Assembly (NCBI RefSeq): GCF_003402535.2
Contig: NZ_AP025170.1
Coordinates: 2,852,001 to 2,916,000 of the forward strand
Reading direction: 5' to 3'
Origin: Cupriavidus sp. P-10
GTDB taxonomy: Bacteria; Pseudomonadota; Gammaproteobacteria; Burkholderiales; Burkholderiaceae
Length of the DNA stretch: 64,000 bases
A program made the translations under genes and the position numbers. Shown piece by piece: positions 1-8,180 of this stretch. Every line of letters begins with the position of its first letter. Positions within the stretch are counted from its first letter, which is position 1. The notes beneath the pieces were generated by a model. It worked only from the letters and a program-made list of their open reading frames with translations, was not told the DNA's origin and did no database searches.

Positions 1-439
1 CCGCCGCGGCCTGCTCCGGCGTCATCGCCGGTTCCTGCGCGAAGTTGCGGGTGCCGTCGGCGATGCGGCAGTTGACCAGCCCGGGTGCCGCCGGCAGCGG
101 CACGCGCACGCCGGCGTCGACGATTTCCAGCGCAATGCCGTGCTGGCGCGAGAACACATTGATCGCCGCGCCACCGCCCAGGAAATTCTTGACCATTTGC
201 GCGGTGACTTCGGCCGGATAGGCGCTGACGCCCGCGTCGGCCACGCCGTGGTCGGCGGCAAAGACGATCACCGTGGGCCGCTGCAGCACCGGCCGCTGCG
301 TGCCGAGGATCAGGCCCAGCTGCAGCGCCAGCGGTTCCAGCCGGCCGAGCGCGCCGAGCGGCTTGGTCTTGTCGTCGATGGCGGCCTGCAGCGCGGGCCG
401 CAGCGTGTTGTCGAGGGGAGTGATTTCGGGAAACTGCAT
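1..439 (-). CDS. cobT: Nicotinate-nucleotide--dimethylbenzimidazole phosphoribosyltransferase, N-terminal part (cut by window edge)
   Basis: CobT transfers phosphoribose from nicotinate mononucleotide to dimethylbenzimidazole, giving alpha-ribazole phosphate for the lower loop of cobalamin in the cytoplasm. About 146 codons are present and the gene runs off the left edge. It begins [18 protein letters not shown]. It carries the family hallmarks: a [10 protein letters not shown] segment near residues 26-35, FAADHGVAD at about residues 60-68, and [10 protein letters not shown] at about 86-95. It is the last visible gene of the minus-strand B12 operon, 56 bp after cobO. That gap contains three 12-bp tandem repeats and no terminator that I can see, so co-transcription with cobO is likely. 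The assignment is firm; only the C-terminal part, which holds the catalytic Glu, cannot be checked. Confidence 0.93.
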   Translation of the reverse strand, partial: MQFPEITPLDNTLRPALQAAIDDKTKPLGALGRLEPLALQLGLILGTQRPVLQRPTVIVFAADHGVADAGVSAYPAEVTAQMVKNFLGGGAAINVFSRQHGIALEIVDAGVRVPLPAAPGLVNCRIADGTRNFAQEPAMTPEQAAA

Positions 440-463
440 GATGCTGTGGTTCTGGTGGTCTGT

Positions 464-499
464 ATCGGGGGCTACATCGGGGGCTACATCGGGGACTAC
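464..499. repeat. Three tandem 12-bp repeats between cobO and cobT
   Basis: The unit ATCGGGGGCTAC occurs at 464-475 and 476-487, and a one-mismatch copy (ATCGGGGACTAC) lies at 488-499. The third copy contains the cobO stop codon (496-498 on the minus strand). On the minus strand the repeats fill most of the 56-bp cobO-cobT gap. This looks like replication slippage. It may also affect the spacing between the two cistrons. Confidence 0.9.
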
Positions 500-1128
500 A
501 TTTCCACGCCGCGCTGCGCCTTGATGCCCTGCTGGAAGGCGTGCTTGACCGGCGTCATGTCGGTGACGGTGTCGGCCGCCTCGACCAGCGCCGGCGGCGC
601 GCCGCGGCCGGTGATGACTACGTGTTGCATCGGCGGGCGCGCGCGCAGGTCGGCGACGACCCGATCCACATCAAGATAGTGCAGCTTGAGCGCGATGTTG
701 AGTTCGTCGAGCAGCACCAGCCCGATCGCCGGGTCGCGCAGCATGGCGCGAGCCACTTCCCACGCGGCTTCCGCCTTGGCCACGTCGCGCGAGCGGTCCT
801 GGGTGTCCCAGGTATAGCCCTCGCCCATCACGTGGAACGCACATTCCTCGGGGAAGCGGCGCAGGAACATCTCTTCGCCGGTCGGCTGTGCGCCCTTGAT
901 GAACTGGACCACGCCGGCACGCATGCCGTGGCCGAGCGCGCGCACCACCATGCCGAAGCCGGAGCTGGATTTGCCCTTGCCGTTGCCGGTGGTGATGACG
1001 ATCACGCCACGCTCGTCCTGCGCCGCGGCGATCTTGGCGTCGATCACTTCTTTCTTGCGCATCATGCGCGCCTTGTGGCGCGCGTCGCGCTCCGGGTCAT
1101 CGGTGGCGGGGTTGTGGGAGTCAGTCAT
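496..1128 (-). CDS. cobO: Cob(I)yrinic acid a,c-diamide adenosyltransferase (CobO/BtuR family)
   Basis: This 210-residue cytoplasmic enzyme transfers the adenosyl group of ATP to reduced cobalt in corrinoids, making the coenzyme form or enabling salvage. The P-loop TGNGKGKSS lies at about residues 47-55, which is the CobA/CobO/BtuR signature. Downstream are the family segments [14 protein letters not shown] and [11 protein letters not shown]. The length is typical (about 200 residues). Its start overlaps the stop of the upstream ABC ATPase gene by ATGA (1125-1128), indicating translational coupling. It sits between the uptake genes and cobT in the riboswitch operon. This suggests the cell adenosylates and re-decorates imported corrinoids, although complete de novo synthesis elsewhere in the genome cannot be excluded. 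Confidence 0.95.
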   Translation of the reverse strand: MTDSHNPATDDPERDARHKARMMRKKEVIDAKIAAAQDERGVIVITTGNGKGKSSSGFGMVVRALGHGMRAGVVQFIKGAQPTGEEMFLRRFPEECAFHVMGEGYTWDTQDRSRDVAKAEAAWEVARAMLRDPAIGLVLLDELNIALKLHYLDVDRVVADLRARPPMQHVVITGRGAPPALVEAADTVTDMTPVKHAFQQGIKAQRGVEM

Positions 1129-1973
1129 GGGTTCGGGTCTTGCGTAAAGGGACGCGGCGCCTTGGCGCCGTCGGGAATCAGTGCAGTATGCACGCCGTCG
1201 CTGACGCTGACGATGGGCGTGCGCAGCGCACGCGAGCAGCGTTCGGGGGTCAGCACCTCGGCCGCGGCGCCGTGCAGCGCGGTGCCGTCTTCGGCCATCA
1301 GCAAGGCATGGGTGGCGTAGCGCAGCGCCAGCGTCAGGTCGTGCAGGATCACCACGATGGCGTGGCGACCGGCGCGGGCCAGCGCGGCAAGCTGCTCCAG
1401 CACCAGGATCTGGTGGCGCAGGTCGAGGTGCGACACCGGCTCGTCGAGCAGCAGCAGCGGCGCCTGCTGCGCCAGCGCGGCAGCCAGCGAAGCGCGCTGC
1501 CGCTCGCCGCCGGACAGCGTGAGCACGTCGCGGGCCGCCAGTGCCTCGATGTCCATGGCGCGGATCGTGTCGCGCACCACGCGGTCATCCTCGCGCCCGG
1601 TCCAGCCCCAGCCGGACAGGTGCGGATGGCGGCCCACGCGCACCGCATCGAGCACCGACATCGAGAACGTATCGTGCACTGCCTGCGGCAGGTACGCGCG
1701 CTGGCGCGCCAGCGCCGACGGCGCGACCTGAGCCGCCGGCTTGCCGTCGATCTCGACGCTGCCGCCGTCCACGTGGCGCAGGCCCGCCAGCGCGGTCATC
1801 AGCGTGGACTTGCCGGCGCCGTTGGGACCGGCGATGCACCACAGCTGGCCGACGCCGATGTCCATCGTCAGGTGCTCGACCAGCACGCGCTGGCCGGTGC
1901 GCAGCCGCACATCGCGCAGCGCCAGCACGGGGCAGGCCGCAAGCGGCTGCGACCAGTCGGCGGGCGCGTTCAT
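1125..1973 (-). CDS. btuD: Cobalamin/Fe-siderophore-type ABC transporter ATP-binding protein
   Basis: This 282-residue ATPase powers the inner-membrane vitamin B12 importer together with the FecCD permease encoded just upstream. Walker A (GPNGAGKST) is at about residues 49-57. The signature LSGGERQR and Walker B LLLLDEP are in order, followed by an H-loop in ILHDLTLAL. The start is the ATG at 1973, because it forms a perfect ATGA overlap with the permease stop (1970-1973). Longer in-frame extensions upstream would run through the permease gene. The specific B12 substrate is inferred from the operon (btuB, cobO, cobT, riboswitch), since ATPases of this family also serve siderophore and heme importers. 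No periplasmic binding protein (btuF) is visible in the window. Confidence 0.9.
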   Translation of the reverse strand: MNAPADWSQPLAACPVLALRDVRLRTGQRVLVEHLTMDIGVGQLWCIAGPNGAGKSTLMTALAGLRHVDGGSVEIDGKPAAQVAPSALARQRAYLPQAVHDTFSMSVLDAVRVGRHPHLSGWGWTGREDDRVVRDTIRAMDIEALAARDVLTLSGGERQRASLAAALAQQAPLLLLDEPVSHLDLRHQILVLEQLAALARAGRHAIVVILHDLTLALRYATHALLMAEDGTALHGAAAEVLTPERCSRALRTPIVSVSDGVHTALIPDGAKAPRPFTQDPNP

Positions 1974-2977
1974 CGCGGCCTCCGCAGCAGCAGGTAGAGG
2001 AAGGTCGGCACGCCCAGCAGCGCCGTGATCACGCCCACTGGCAGCTGTGCCGGGGCGATCACGGTGCGGGCGATCAGGTCGGCCGCCATCAGCAGCGCGC
2101 CGCCCAGCAGCACCGCGGCCGGCAGCAGCAGGCGCTGGTCGTTGCCCCACGCCAGCCGCACCAGGTGCGGCACGACCAGGCCGACAAAGCCGATCGAACC
2201 GGCAGTGGTGATGGCCACGGCAATGCAAACCGAGGAGAGCAGGAAAGTCAGCAGCCGCACACGGCCTACGCGCACACCCAGCGACTGCGCCACGGTCTCG
2301 CCCAGCAGCATCACGTTGAGCGCGCGCGCCATCGGCATGGCCAGCAGCAGCGCGACGATCATCGTCGCCAGCGCGCCGCCGTAGCTGGCGGTGCCGCCCA
2401 GGTCGCCGGTCAGCCAGAACAGCATGCCGCGCAGCCGGGATTCCGGCGCCACGGCGAGGATCAGCGTGATCACCGCGCCCCACCCCGCGGCGAGGATCAC
2501 GCCCGTCAGCAGCAAGCGCGCGCCAGCTTCGCGATGGCCGCCCTGCACCTGCGGGTGCAGCAGGTCGCGCCGCGCCAGCGTGGCCACTAGCAGCATCGAG
2601 CACAGCGCGCCGACGGCGGCGGCCGTCTGCACGCCCCACCACGGCGCCAGCACCAGCATCGCCAGCAAGGCGCCGACCGACGCACCGCCGGAGACGCCCA
2701 GCACATAGGGTTCGGCCAGCGGGTTGCGTAGAAGCACCTGCATCAGCGCGCCGGACAGGGCCAGCAGCCCGCCGCAGGCAAAGGCGGCGGCCGCGCGCGG
2801 CAGGCGCAGCTCGCGCACGATGGCGCCGGCGGTGCCGGTGTCAGCACCGGCGAGCGCCTGCCACAGCTCGCGCGCATCGAGCGAGACGCTGCCCAGCGCA
2901 AGCGACGCCGCGAAGACTACGACTGACGCCAGGGCGAGCGCCAGCCACAACGCCAGGGCGCGCCGGAACTCAGACAT
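1970..2977 (-). CDS. btuC: FecCD-family ABC transporter permease, cobalamin importer
   Basis: The 335-residue integral membrane protein is the BtuC/FecCD-type channel subunit, usually dimeric with about ten transmembrane helices per subunit. The N terminus (MSEFRRALALWLALALAS) is a membrane segment. The family-typical RLPRAAAAFACGGLLALSGA, LAEPYVLGVSGGAS and GLVVPHLVR motifs are present. It starts 15 bp after the btuB stop and ends in a 4-bp overlap with the ATPase gene, so the three form one transcription unit under the cobalamin riboswitch. Length and motifs match the family. B12 as substrate is inferred from context. Confidence 0.92.
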   Translation of the reverse strand: MSEFRRALALWLALALASVVVFAASLALGSVSLDARELWQALAGADTGTAGAIVRELRLPRAAAAFACGGLLALSGALMQVLLRNPLAEPYVLGVSGGASVGALLAMLVLAPWWGVQTAAAVGALCSMLLVATLARRDLLHPQVQGGHREAGARLLLTGVILAAGWGAVITLILAVAPESRLRGMLFWLTGDLGGTASYGGALATMIVALLLAMPMARALNVMLLGETVAQSLGVRVGRVRLLTFLLSSVCIAVAITTAGSIGFVGLVVPHLVRLAWGNDQRLLLPAAVLLGGALLMAADLIARTVIAPAQLPVGVITALLGVPTFLYLLLRRPR

Positions 2978-2992
2978 GGCGCGCCCGTGCGC

Positions 2993-4900
2993 TCATCGCT
3001 GGCGCCAGCCCAGCGTGATGAAACCCGCGCGCCCCTGCGTGTTGTAGGGGTAGGCGAGCTGGTAGTCCTTGTCGAACAGGTTTTCGACGCGGGCGGCAAC
3101 GAACCATTGCTTGTCGATGTTGTAGCGGGCGTTGAGGTTGACGATACCGTATCCGCCCAGGCGGCGCGAGCCGGCGTCCATGCGCGACGACGATACCAGC
3201 CATTCGCCGCCGAAGCGCCAGTTGCCGAAGTTGCGGCCCACGTCCAGCGCGGCGTGGCGGCGCGCGCGGCGCAGCAGCTGGGTGTTGTTCTGCTCGTCGA
3301 CCGGATTCTGGAACGTCACGCTGGCGCCGAGGTCGGTGCCGTAGACGGTGGCGCGCCACGACGCCTCGATACCCTGCACCTTGGCCTTGTTGACGTTCTC
3401 GGCCAGGAACATGCCGTTGGGCTGCAGCGCCGACACGATCAGGTCGTCATAGCGGGTCTCGAACGCGGTCACGCGCAGCAGCCCCGCCGTGGCGGTGGTG
3501 TACTGCACGCCCGCCTCGACCGACTTGGCGCGCTCGGGCTGCAGGTTGGGCTGGCCGAAGTTGGGGAAGTACAGCTCGTTGAAGGTCGGCGCGCGGAAGG
3601 CGTTGCTGACGCTGGCGATCAGCTTGAACGCATCGGTCACGTTATAGCCGTAGCCGGCGAAGAAACTGCCCTGGTTGCCGAAGTCGGAATAGTGGTCGTT
3701 GCGCGCATTGAGCTGCAGCTGGTGCTTGCCGATGCGCCCGTCGTAGCCGCCGAACACCGAGAACACGTTGCGCGTGGGCGCGCCATAGGAACTCGACACC
3801 AGCTCCTGCTGCAGGTAGTCGGTGCCGAACAGCAGCGTGTGGTTGGCGGCAACCGCGTACTCGTTCTGCCAGTTGAACTGGCGGTTGCGGGTATTGAAGG
3901 TGCCGTTGGGACGCCCGTTCAGGAAGGTGTCGCTGTTGTCCGCGCTCTGCGACAGCTTGAAGTGCGTGGTCCAGTCGGCGCCGACCTTGCCGTTGACGAA
4001 GGCCGACAGCGCGTACAACTCGCTGTTGGTGCGGTTGTCGTCGGTCGGGCGGCCGAAGGCGCTGTCGAACGACAGCTTGCTCTTCGAGTAGTAGCCGGAG
4101 AAGCCCGCATCCCAGTCGGGTGTGAAGCGGTGCTTCACCTGGCCCGACACGCTCTGGTTCTCGTACGGGTTGTCGTTGGGGTTGGCGCGGGGCGCCTGCT
4201 GCGTATTGATCGCCGAGAAGCCATCGGTCTTGAATGCCGAGCCGGTCAGGTTGAACGAGGTATCGCCGACCTGCCCGCCGTAGCCAACGGTGCCCTGGCG
4301 CGTGTTGTTGCTGCCGTACTCCACCGCCGCATTGACCGCGGGCGCCTGGCCCGCGCCGCTCTTGGTAAAGATCTGCACCACGCCGCCGATCGCGTCCGAG
4401 CCATACAGCGCCGACACGTTGCCGCGCACCACCTCGATCCGGTCGATCTGGTCGGGCAGGATATTGGCCAGCTGCGCGGTGCCGCTGCTGACGGACGACA
4501 CGCGCACGCCATCGATCAGGATCAGCGTCTGGTTGGAGTTGGCGCCGCGCATGAACAGCGAGGTGTTGGTGCCCATGCCGCCGTTGGCCGTGAGCTCCAC
4601 GCCGGCCTGGTTGCGCAGCAGCGTGCGCAGGTCGGGTGCCTGCGAATTGACGATATCTTCCTGCGTCACCACCGTGGTATGCGGCAGCGCCTCGGTAATG
4701 GATTGCGCGGTACGGGTGGAGGTCACCACCACCGGGGCCAGCTGTTGGGCGGTGCCGCTGTCGGCGGCTTGCGCGAACGAGGTGGCCGGGACCACGGTGA
4801 ACGAGGCAATGGCTGCCGCAATCGCAGACGAAGTTGCGGGCACGAACGGACGCACCGCCGGGGCTGCCGGGCGGGTCGACCTGTGAAGCGATGAACGCAT
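2993..4900 (-). CDS. btuB: TonB-dependent outer-membrane cobalamin receptor
   Basis: This 635-residue protein has an unusually long, Ala/Pro-rich N-terminal export signal (about 45 residues, ending near SFAQAA). A TonB-box-like PVVVTSTRT and a plug domain follow, with MRGANSNQTLILIDGVRV and the conserved IDRIEVVRGNVSALYGSDAIGG region. The rest is a C-terminal beta-barrel that ends in aromatic/hydrophobic strands (GRAGFITLGWRQR). It binds cobalamin at the cell surface and imports it with TonB energy. It is the first gene after the cobalamin riboswitch, which supports the substrate. The ATG at 4900 was chosen because it opens directly onto the charged/hydrophobic signal region. The complementary strand is also open along nearly the same span, an artefact of GC-rich codon usage. 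Confidence 0.93.
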   Translation of the reverse strand: MRSSLHRSTRPAAPAVRPFVPATSSAIAAAIASFTVVPATSFAQAADSGTAQQLAPVVVTSTRTAQSITEALPHTTVVTQEDIVNSQAPDLRTLLRNQAGVELTANGGMGTNTSLFMRGANSNQTLILIDGVRVSSVSSGTAQLANILPDQIDRIEVVRGNVSALYGSDAIGGVVQIFTKSGAGQAPAVNAAVEYGSNNTRQGTVGYGGQVGDTSFNLTGSAFKTDGFSAINTQQAPRANPNDNPYENQSVSGQVKHRFTPDWDAGFSGYYSKSKLSFDSAFGRPTDDNRTNSELYALSAFVNGKVGADWTTHFKLSQSADNSDTFLNGRPNGTFNTRNRQFNWQNEYAVAANHTLLFGTDYLQQELVSSSYGAPTRNVFSVFGGYDGRIGKHQLQLNARNDHYSDFGNQGSFFAGYGYNVTDAFKLIASVSNAFRAPTFNELYFPNFGQPNLQPERAKSVEAGVQYTTATAGLLRVTAFETRYDDLIVSALQPNGMFLAENVNKAKVQGIEASWRATVYGTDLGASVTFQNPVDEQNNTQLLRRARRHAALDVGRNFGNWRFGGEWLVSSSRMDAGSRRLGGYGIVNLNARYNIDKQWFVAARVENLFDKDYQLAYPYNTQGRAGFITLGWRQR

Positions 4901-4984
4901 GATGCAGGACTAGGTAGGAACGGCCGGGCCCGTTCCCCCGCGGACCATATGGCGATGAGGCGTGCCGCGCACGGGCGGCAGCCC

Positions 4985-5278
4985 GCGTTCAGGCCGGTAT
5001 CCGGGCTGGCGACTCGGAACCGGCGCCTTCCCGAACGTGAGGTTCAGTGGCGTGTGGCCGGTCCTGCGTGGACATGTGGCCGGGATCGGATCCCGGTCAT
5101 TGCCGGCGGCCCTTCCGGCAGGCTGGTGCGGAAGTGGCTGGCGCTGGCGGATGCGCACGCGGTCGCTTACCGTTGCGGGGGCAGCACAGGTTGGCCCGTC
5201 CGGCGCGCGGCCGGCAAAGCTCCCTGTTTCCCGTTGAACTGCCCTTTCGCCAGGGACGAAAAGGGCGAGCACCTGGAA
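4985..5278 (-). promoter_or_regulatory. Cobalamin (adenosylcobalamin) riboswitch upstream of btuB
   Basis: Read on the minus strand from about 5278, the leader contains the ordered conserved blocks of the cobalamin aptamer. First comes a GGTGCTCGCC-type opening, then AACGGGAAACAGGG, then TGCCCCCGCAACGGTAAGCG (about 5165-5184). GCCACTG (about 5045-5051) and GGGAAGGCG follow, and finally the B12 box AGTCGCCAGCCCGGATACCGG (about 4994-5014). The element ends roughly 85-90 nt before the btuB ATG, where an expression platform could block the ribosome-binding site. No classic U-tract terminator is obvious, so translational control is more likely. It should repress the whole btuB-btuC-btuD-cobO-cobT operon when B12 is plentiful. 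Confidence 0.95.
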
Positions 5279-5286
5279 CGTGCGCG

Positions 5287-5315
5287 AGTGTAGGGAGTTT
5301 CGCAACCCGCGTCAA
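5287..5315 (-). promoter_or_regulatory. Sigma-70-type promoter of the btuB operon
   Basis: On the minus strand, TTGACG (5315-5310) is followed after exactly 17 bp by TACACT (5292-5287). This places the transcription start near 5280, immediately before the first conserved block of the cobalamin riboswitch. The spacing and position make it the obvious promoter for the operon. Confidence 0.7.
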
Positions 5316-5415
5316 CGCGGTGCCCGTAGTGTTTTGTCACAACTCTGCCGAGGTTTTGGGTGCAGAAGGCTGCAACTTCCATGCAGGTACCCGGTCACAA
5401 ACGCTTCCCATCGCA

Positions 5416-5443
5416 TTGTGTGCGGCGGCGCATCGGCTAGAAT
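5416..5443 (+). promoter_or_regulatory. Putative promoter of zapB-like/zapA
   Basis: TTGTGT (5416-5421), a 16-bp spacer and TAGAAT (5438-5443) lie 26 bp upstream of the zapB-like ATG. No other recognisable element is seen between the divergent btuB promoter and this one. Confidence 0.5.
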
Positions 5444-5468
5444 CGCGTTACCTGACTTTTATCCCATC

Positions 5469-5798
5469 ATGACAGGCCCTATGCTCAACGAACTCGAACA
5501 ACTGGCCGCGAAGATCGGGCGCGTGCTGCACCATGCGGACACCCTGGCGGCAGAAAACCAGCGGCTGCGCGACGAGATCGCCCGGCTGGAGGGTGAAGCC
5601 GCGCAGTTGCGCAGCGAGCGCGAGGCCATGGCTGCCGACCGCGAGTTGCTCAACATCAAGATCGAAGAAGCGCAGCTGCGCATCCAGTCCATCCTTGACA
5701 AGCTGCCGACAGCCAGCGACACGCGCCAGCTCGACCTGCTGGGCGAGGGCGCCGCGGCAGGCGCAGAGCCGCACAAGGCCCCCGGAGAACACGCATGA
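5469..5798 (+). CDS. ZapB/DUF904-like coiled-coil cell-division protein
   Basis: This 109-residue cytoplasmic protein is an almost continuous coiled coil from about residues 4 to 80. It is rich in heptads of Leu with Glu/Arg (LNELEQLAAKIGRVL, AENQRLRDEIARLE). The C-terminal tail is Gly/Ala-rich. Small coiled-coil proteins of the ZapB/TIGR02449 type stabilise FtsZ rings together with ZapA. That role is supported by the ATGA overlap (5795-5798) with zapA. The ATG at 5469 has a second in-frame ATG at 5481, and either could be used. Sequence identity alone is weak for coiled coils, so the call relies on size, predicted structure and neighbour. Confidence 0.75.
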   Translation: MTGPMLNELEQLAAKIGRVLHHADTLAAENQRLRDEIARLEGEAAQLRSEREAMAADRELLNIKIEEAQLRIQSILDKLPTASDTRQLDLLGEGAAAGAEPHKAPGEHA

Positions 5799-6139
5799 GC
5801 AACAAGCAAGTCGAAGTCAACATCGCCGGCCAGCCGTACCGATTTGCCATCGCTCCCGAGAACGAGGCCGCGCTGCTCGAGGCGATCGCACTGGTCGACA
5901 CGCAGATGAACAAGCTGCGCAACGGCCTCGCCGCCAAGGGCGTCGAGCGCGTGGCGGTAATGGCCGCCATTTCGATCGCGTCCGATCTGCTGGCCCTGCA
6001 GCGCAAGCAGCAGGCCGAGGGCACGATTCCGGTCGAGGCCATCCACGCGCGCATCCGCGAACTGAACGAACGCGCCGACGAAGCGTTGCGGCAATACGCG
6101 CACGTGGGCACCGGCACGAGGGCTGAGCGGGCCGGTTGA
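5795..6139 (+). CDS. zapA: Cell division protein ZapA
   Basis: ZapA bundles FtsZ protofilaments at the division site. The 114-residue product begins with the typical beta-hairpin VEVNIAGQPYRFAIAPENEAAL. The family's LVDTQMNKLRNG segment follows, then a long helical region (RVAVMAAISIASDLLAL...) that mediates dimerisation and tetramerisation. Translation is coupled to the upstream coiled-coil gene by ATGA. The zapA-6S RNA gene order that follows is conserved across many proteobacteria and supports the call. Confidence 0.93.
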   Translation: MSNKQVEVNIAGQPYRFAIAPENEAALLEAIALVDTQMNKLRNGLAAKGVERVAVMAAISIASDLLALQRKQQAEGTIPVEAIHARIRELNERADEALRQYAHVGTGTRAERAG

Positions 6140-6234
6140 AGCCCGCCCGGGCAGCCCGATATACCGTGGAAATGGGGGGATGTGCAGCGGATGCCGCGCT
6201 GTCGCGCAAAATGTAACGATACGCGGGTGTGGAC

Positions 6235-6263
6235 TTGGTAAGGCCTGCGACGCGGTGTATAGT
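6235..6263 (+). promoter_or_regulatory. Sigma-70-type promoter upstream of the structured leader and 6S RNA
   Basis: TTGGTA (6235-6240) is separated by exactly 17 bp from TATAGT (6258-6263), predicting a start near 6270. This lies about 165 bp before the 5' end of the 6S RNA fold. It could make a long 6S precursor, as the distal promoter does in E. coli, or drive a separate RNA. Confidence 0.6.
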
Positions 6264-6270
6264 GTAGCCA

Positions 6271-6430
6271 GACTGCACGAGGCACCACAGAAGTGCAGCT
6301 AACTGGCCAGGTTATCGCGCCCGGCCGCCGTTTTCATCCCATCCTAGTTAGAAACGGCAAACGTCTGACATCCCGCAGGCAGGTCACCTACCCGACCGGT
6401 CGAAGCGGTTGTAGCGTCAGACGTTTGACA
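6271..6430 (+). ncRNA. Candidate structured RNA (or 6S precursor leader) between zapA and 6S RNA
   Basis: No ORF of interest lies here, but inverted repeats abut one another. CTGCAC 6273-6278 pairs with GTGCAG 6293-6298. CTAACT 6299-6304 pairs with AGTTAG 6346-6351. GCCGTTTTC 6327-6335 pairs with GAAACGGC 6351-6358 (one bulge). CAAACGTCTGAC 6358-6369 pairs perfectly with GTCAGACGTTTG 6416-6427. The second and third helices interleave, so they would form a pseudoknot or be alternatives. A promoter (6235-6263) precedes the region and 6S RNA starts at 6434. I do not recognise the RNA as a described family. Confidence 0.5.
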
Positions 6431-6433
6431 GTT

Positions 6434-6644
6434 TCCCTGCCTGGTTCGTGAGGGTCATAAACTCCTTGAACCGATATGCATTGCATGGTGCGGGATCATG
6501 TCGCGTGGGCGAGCGCGTCGTCGCATTCATAGTCTGGGCCTGGCTTGGACTCCCTGAGTGGATGATGTACCCGAAATGCGACTTCCGCAGCCACTCTGAA
6601 CCTCACTTGGGTTCAGGATGCCGACCCAGCGGCCGAGGCGGGGA
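6434..6644 (+). ncRNA. ssrS: 6S RNA (RNA polymerase regulator)
   Basis: 6S RNA mimics an open promoter and sequesters sigma-70 RNA polymerase in stationary phase. The ends form a 9-bp closing stem: TCCCTGCCT at 6434-6442 pairs with AGGCGGGGA at 6636-6644. Internal landmarks resemble known proteobacterial 6S RNAs. On the 5' side there is CTCCTTGAACCGATATGCAT, and on the 3' side TGAACCTCACTTGGGTTCAGG followed by GCGGCCGAGG. Its position directly after zapA is the conserved location. A strong terminator follows at 6651. At about 211 nt it is somewhat longer than the E. coli RNA, so the exact ends are approximate. Confidence 0.85.
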
Positions 6645-6650
6645 CCCCCT

Positions 6651-6690
6651 AAAAAGGCGGTGGTTTTCTGAACCATCGCCTTTTTTCTTT
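6651..6690 (+). terminator. Rho-independent terminator after 6S RNA
   Basis: A 10-bp stem (GGCGGTGGTT / AACCATCGCC, one G-U pair) with a TTCTG loop is followed by TTTTTTCTTT. An A-run precedes the stem. It ends the 6S RNA transcript and insulates the next gene. Confidence 0.9.
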
Positions 6691-6746
6691 GCGCACGCGC
6701 GTGGCCATGCACGCGCACCCCGACCCCTTCATCCACGAACCGCGCC

Positions 6747-7229
<483 letters not shown>

Positions 7230-7249
7230 GGCCGGGGCGCGGATCATCT

Positions 7250-8074
7250 ATGCAGCTTGCTACCCTGCCGGTGCTGATCCCTGCGCTGCTGGCCCTTGGC
7301 GCCTTCACCGGCTTCTGCGCCGGGCTGCTCGGCGTCGGCGGCGGCATGATGATGGTGCCGTTCCTGACGCTGCTGTTCACCGCGCTGGGCTTTCCCATGG
7401 AAGCCATCGTCCATATGGCGATCGCCACGTCGATGGGCACCATCCTGTTCACTTCCCTGTCGTCGGTGCGCGCGCACCACAAGCGCGGCGCGGTGCGCTG
7501 GCCGGTGGTGCTGGCGCTGGCACCGGGCATCGTGCTCGGCGGCATGGTCGGCGCCGGGAAGGTCTTTGCCGCGCTCAAGACCAGCTGGCTGTCGCTTGCC
7601 TTCGCCGTGTTTGTCGGGTTTTCCGCGCTGCAGATGCTGCGCAGCCGCCGCCCTGTCCCGAGCCGGCAACTGCCGGGCGCGGCGGGCATGATGGGCACGG
7701 GTGGCGTGATCGGGTTCCTGTCGAGCCTGGTCGGCGCGGGCGGCGCCTTTGTCTCGGTACCGTTCATGACCTGGTGCAACGTGCCGATCCACAACGCGGT
7801 GGCGACATCGGCGGCGCTGGGCTTCCCGATCGCGGCGGCCAGCGTGGCGGGCTATGTCTGGAGCGGCTGGCAGATGCCGGGACTGCCGGCGGGATCGCTC
7901 GGCTACATCTACCTGCCGGCGTTGCTCGTCATTGCCGCGGCCAGCGTGCTGACCGCGCCGCTGGGCGCGCGCACCGCGCACCGGATGGATGTGGGGCAGT
8001 TGCGCAAGGCGTTTGCGCTGCTGCTGCTGTGCCTGGCCACCTATATGCTGTGGAAAGCCTGGCAGGCCTTCTGA
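7250..8074 (+). CDS. TauE/SafE family anion exporter (sulfite/sulfonate exporter-like)
   Basis: This 274-residue polytopic inner-membrane protein has two homologous halves. Each starts with the Gly-rich motif of the family: GLLGVGGGMMMVPFLTLL near residues 24-41, and LVGAGGAFVSVPF in the second half. Eight or so transmembrane helices are apparent. TauE/SafE members export sulfite, sulfoacetate or other organosulfur anions, but the substrate here cannot be told from sequence. The ATG at 7250 follows the EVE gene stop by 20 bp, so the two may be co-transcribed. A second, unrelated copy sits in the cys operon at 34885. Confidence 0.88.
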   Translation: MQLATLPVLIPALLALGAFTGFCAGLLGVGGGMMMVPFLTLLFTALGFPMEAIVHMAIATSMGTILFTSLSSVRAHHKRGAVRWPVVLALAPGIVLGGMVGAGKVFAALKTSWLSLAFAVFVGFSALQMLRSRRPVPSRQLPGAAGMMGTGGVIGFLSSLVGAGGAFVSVPFMTWCNVPIHNAVATSAALGFPIAAASVAGYVWSGWQMPGLPAGSLGYIYLPALLVIAAASVLTAPLGARTAHRMDVGQLRKAFALLLLCLATYMLWKAWQAF

Positions 8075-8084
8075 CCCGTACGAG

Positions 8085-8116
8085 TTTGCACCCCGCCTTT
8101 GCAACAATCGTTTGCA
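8085..8116. repeat. Three TTTGCA direct repeats with 13-bp period
   Basis: TTTGCA occurs at 8085-8090, 8098-8103 and 8111-8116, spaced exactly 13 bp start to start. They lie between the TauE gene and the left flank of the TnpB-like element. They may be regulator half-sites for the original downstream gene or part of the element's left end. No experiment or known motif decides this. Confidence 0.5.
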
Positions 8117-8180
8117 ATCTCGCGGAACATTTCACGCCCTGTTTCCGTCTGATATCCACTATGTTTTTTTGGGAGTTCTC

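Noticed and set aside
2987..4894. 635-codon open frame on the plus strand, antisense to btuB, also starting MRSSL
   Set aside because: The minus-strand product is a full TonB receptor with motifs. The plus frame has low-complexity, Arg/Val/Ala-rich sequence typical of GC-driven antisense openness, and the shared first residues are coincidental.
6358..6427. 12-bp inverted repeat as the terminator of zapA
   Set aside because: The arms are 46 nt apart with structured sequence between and no T-run, so it is not a terminator; treated as part of the structured RNA candidate.
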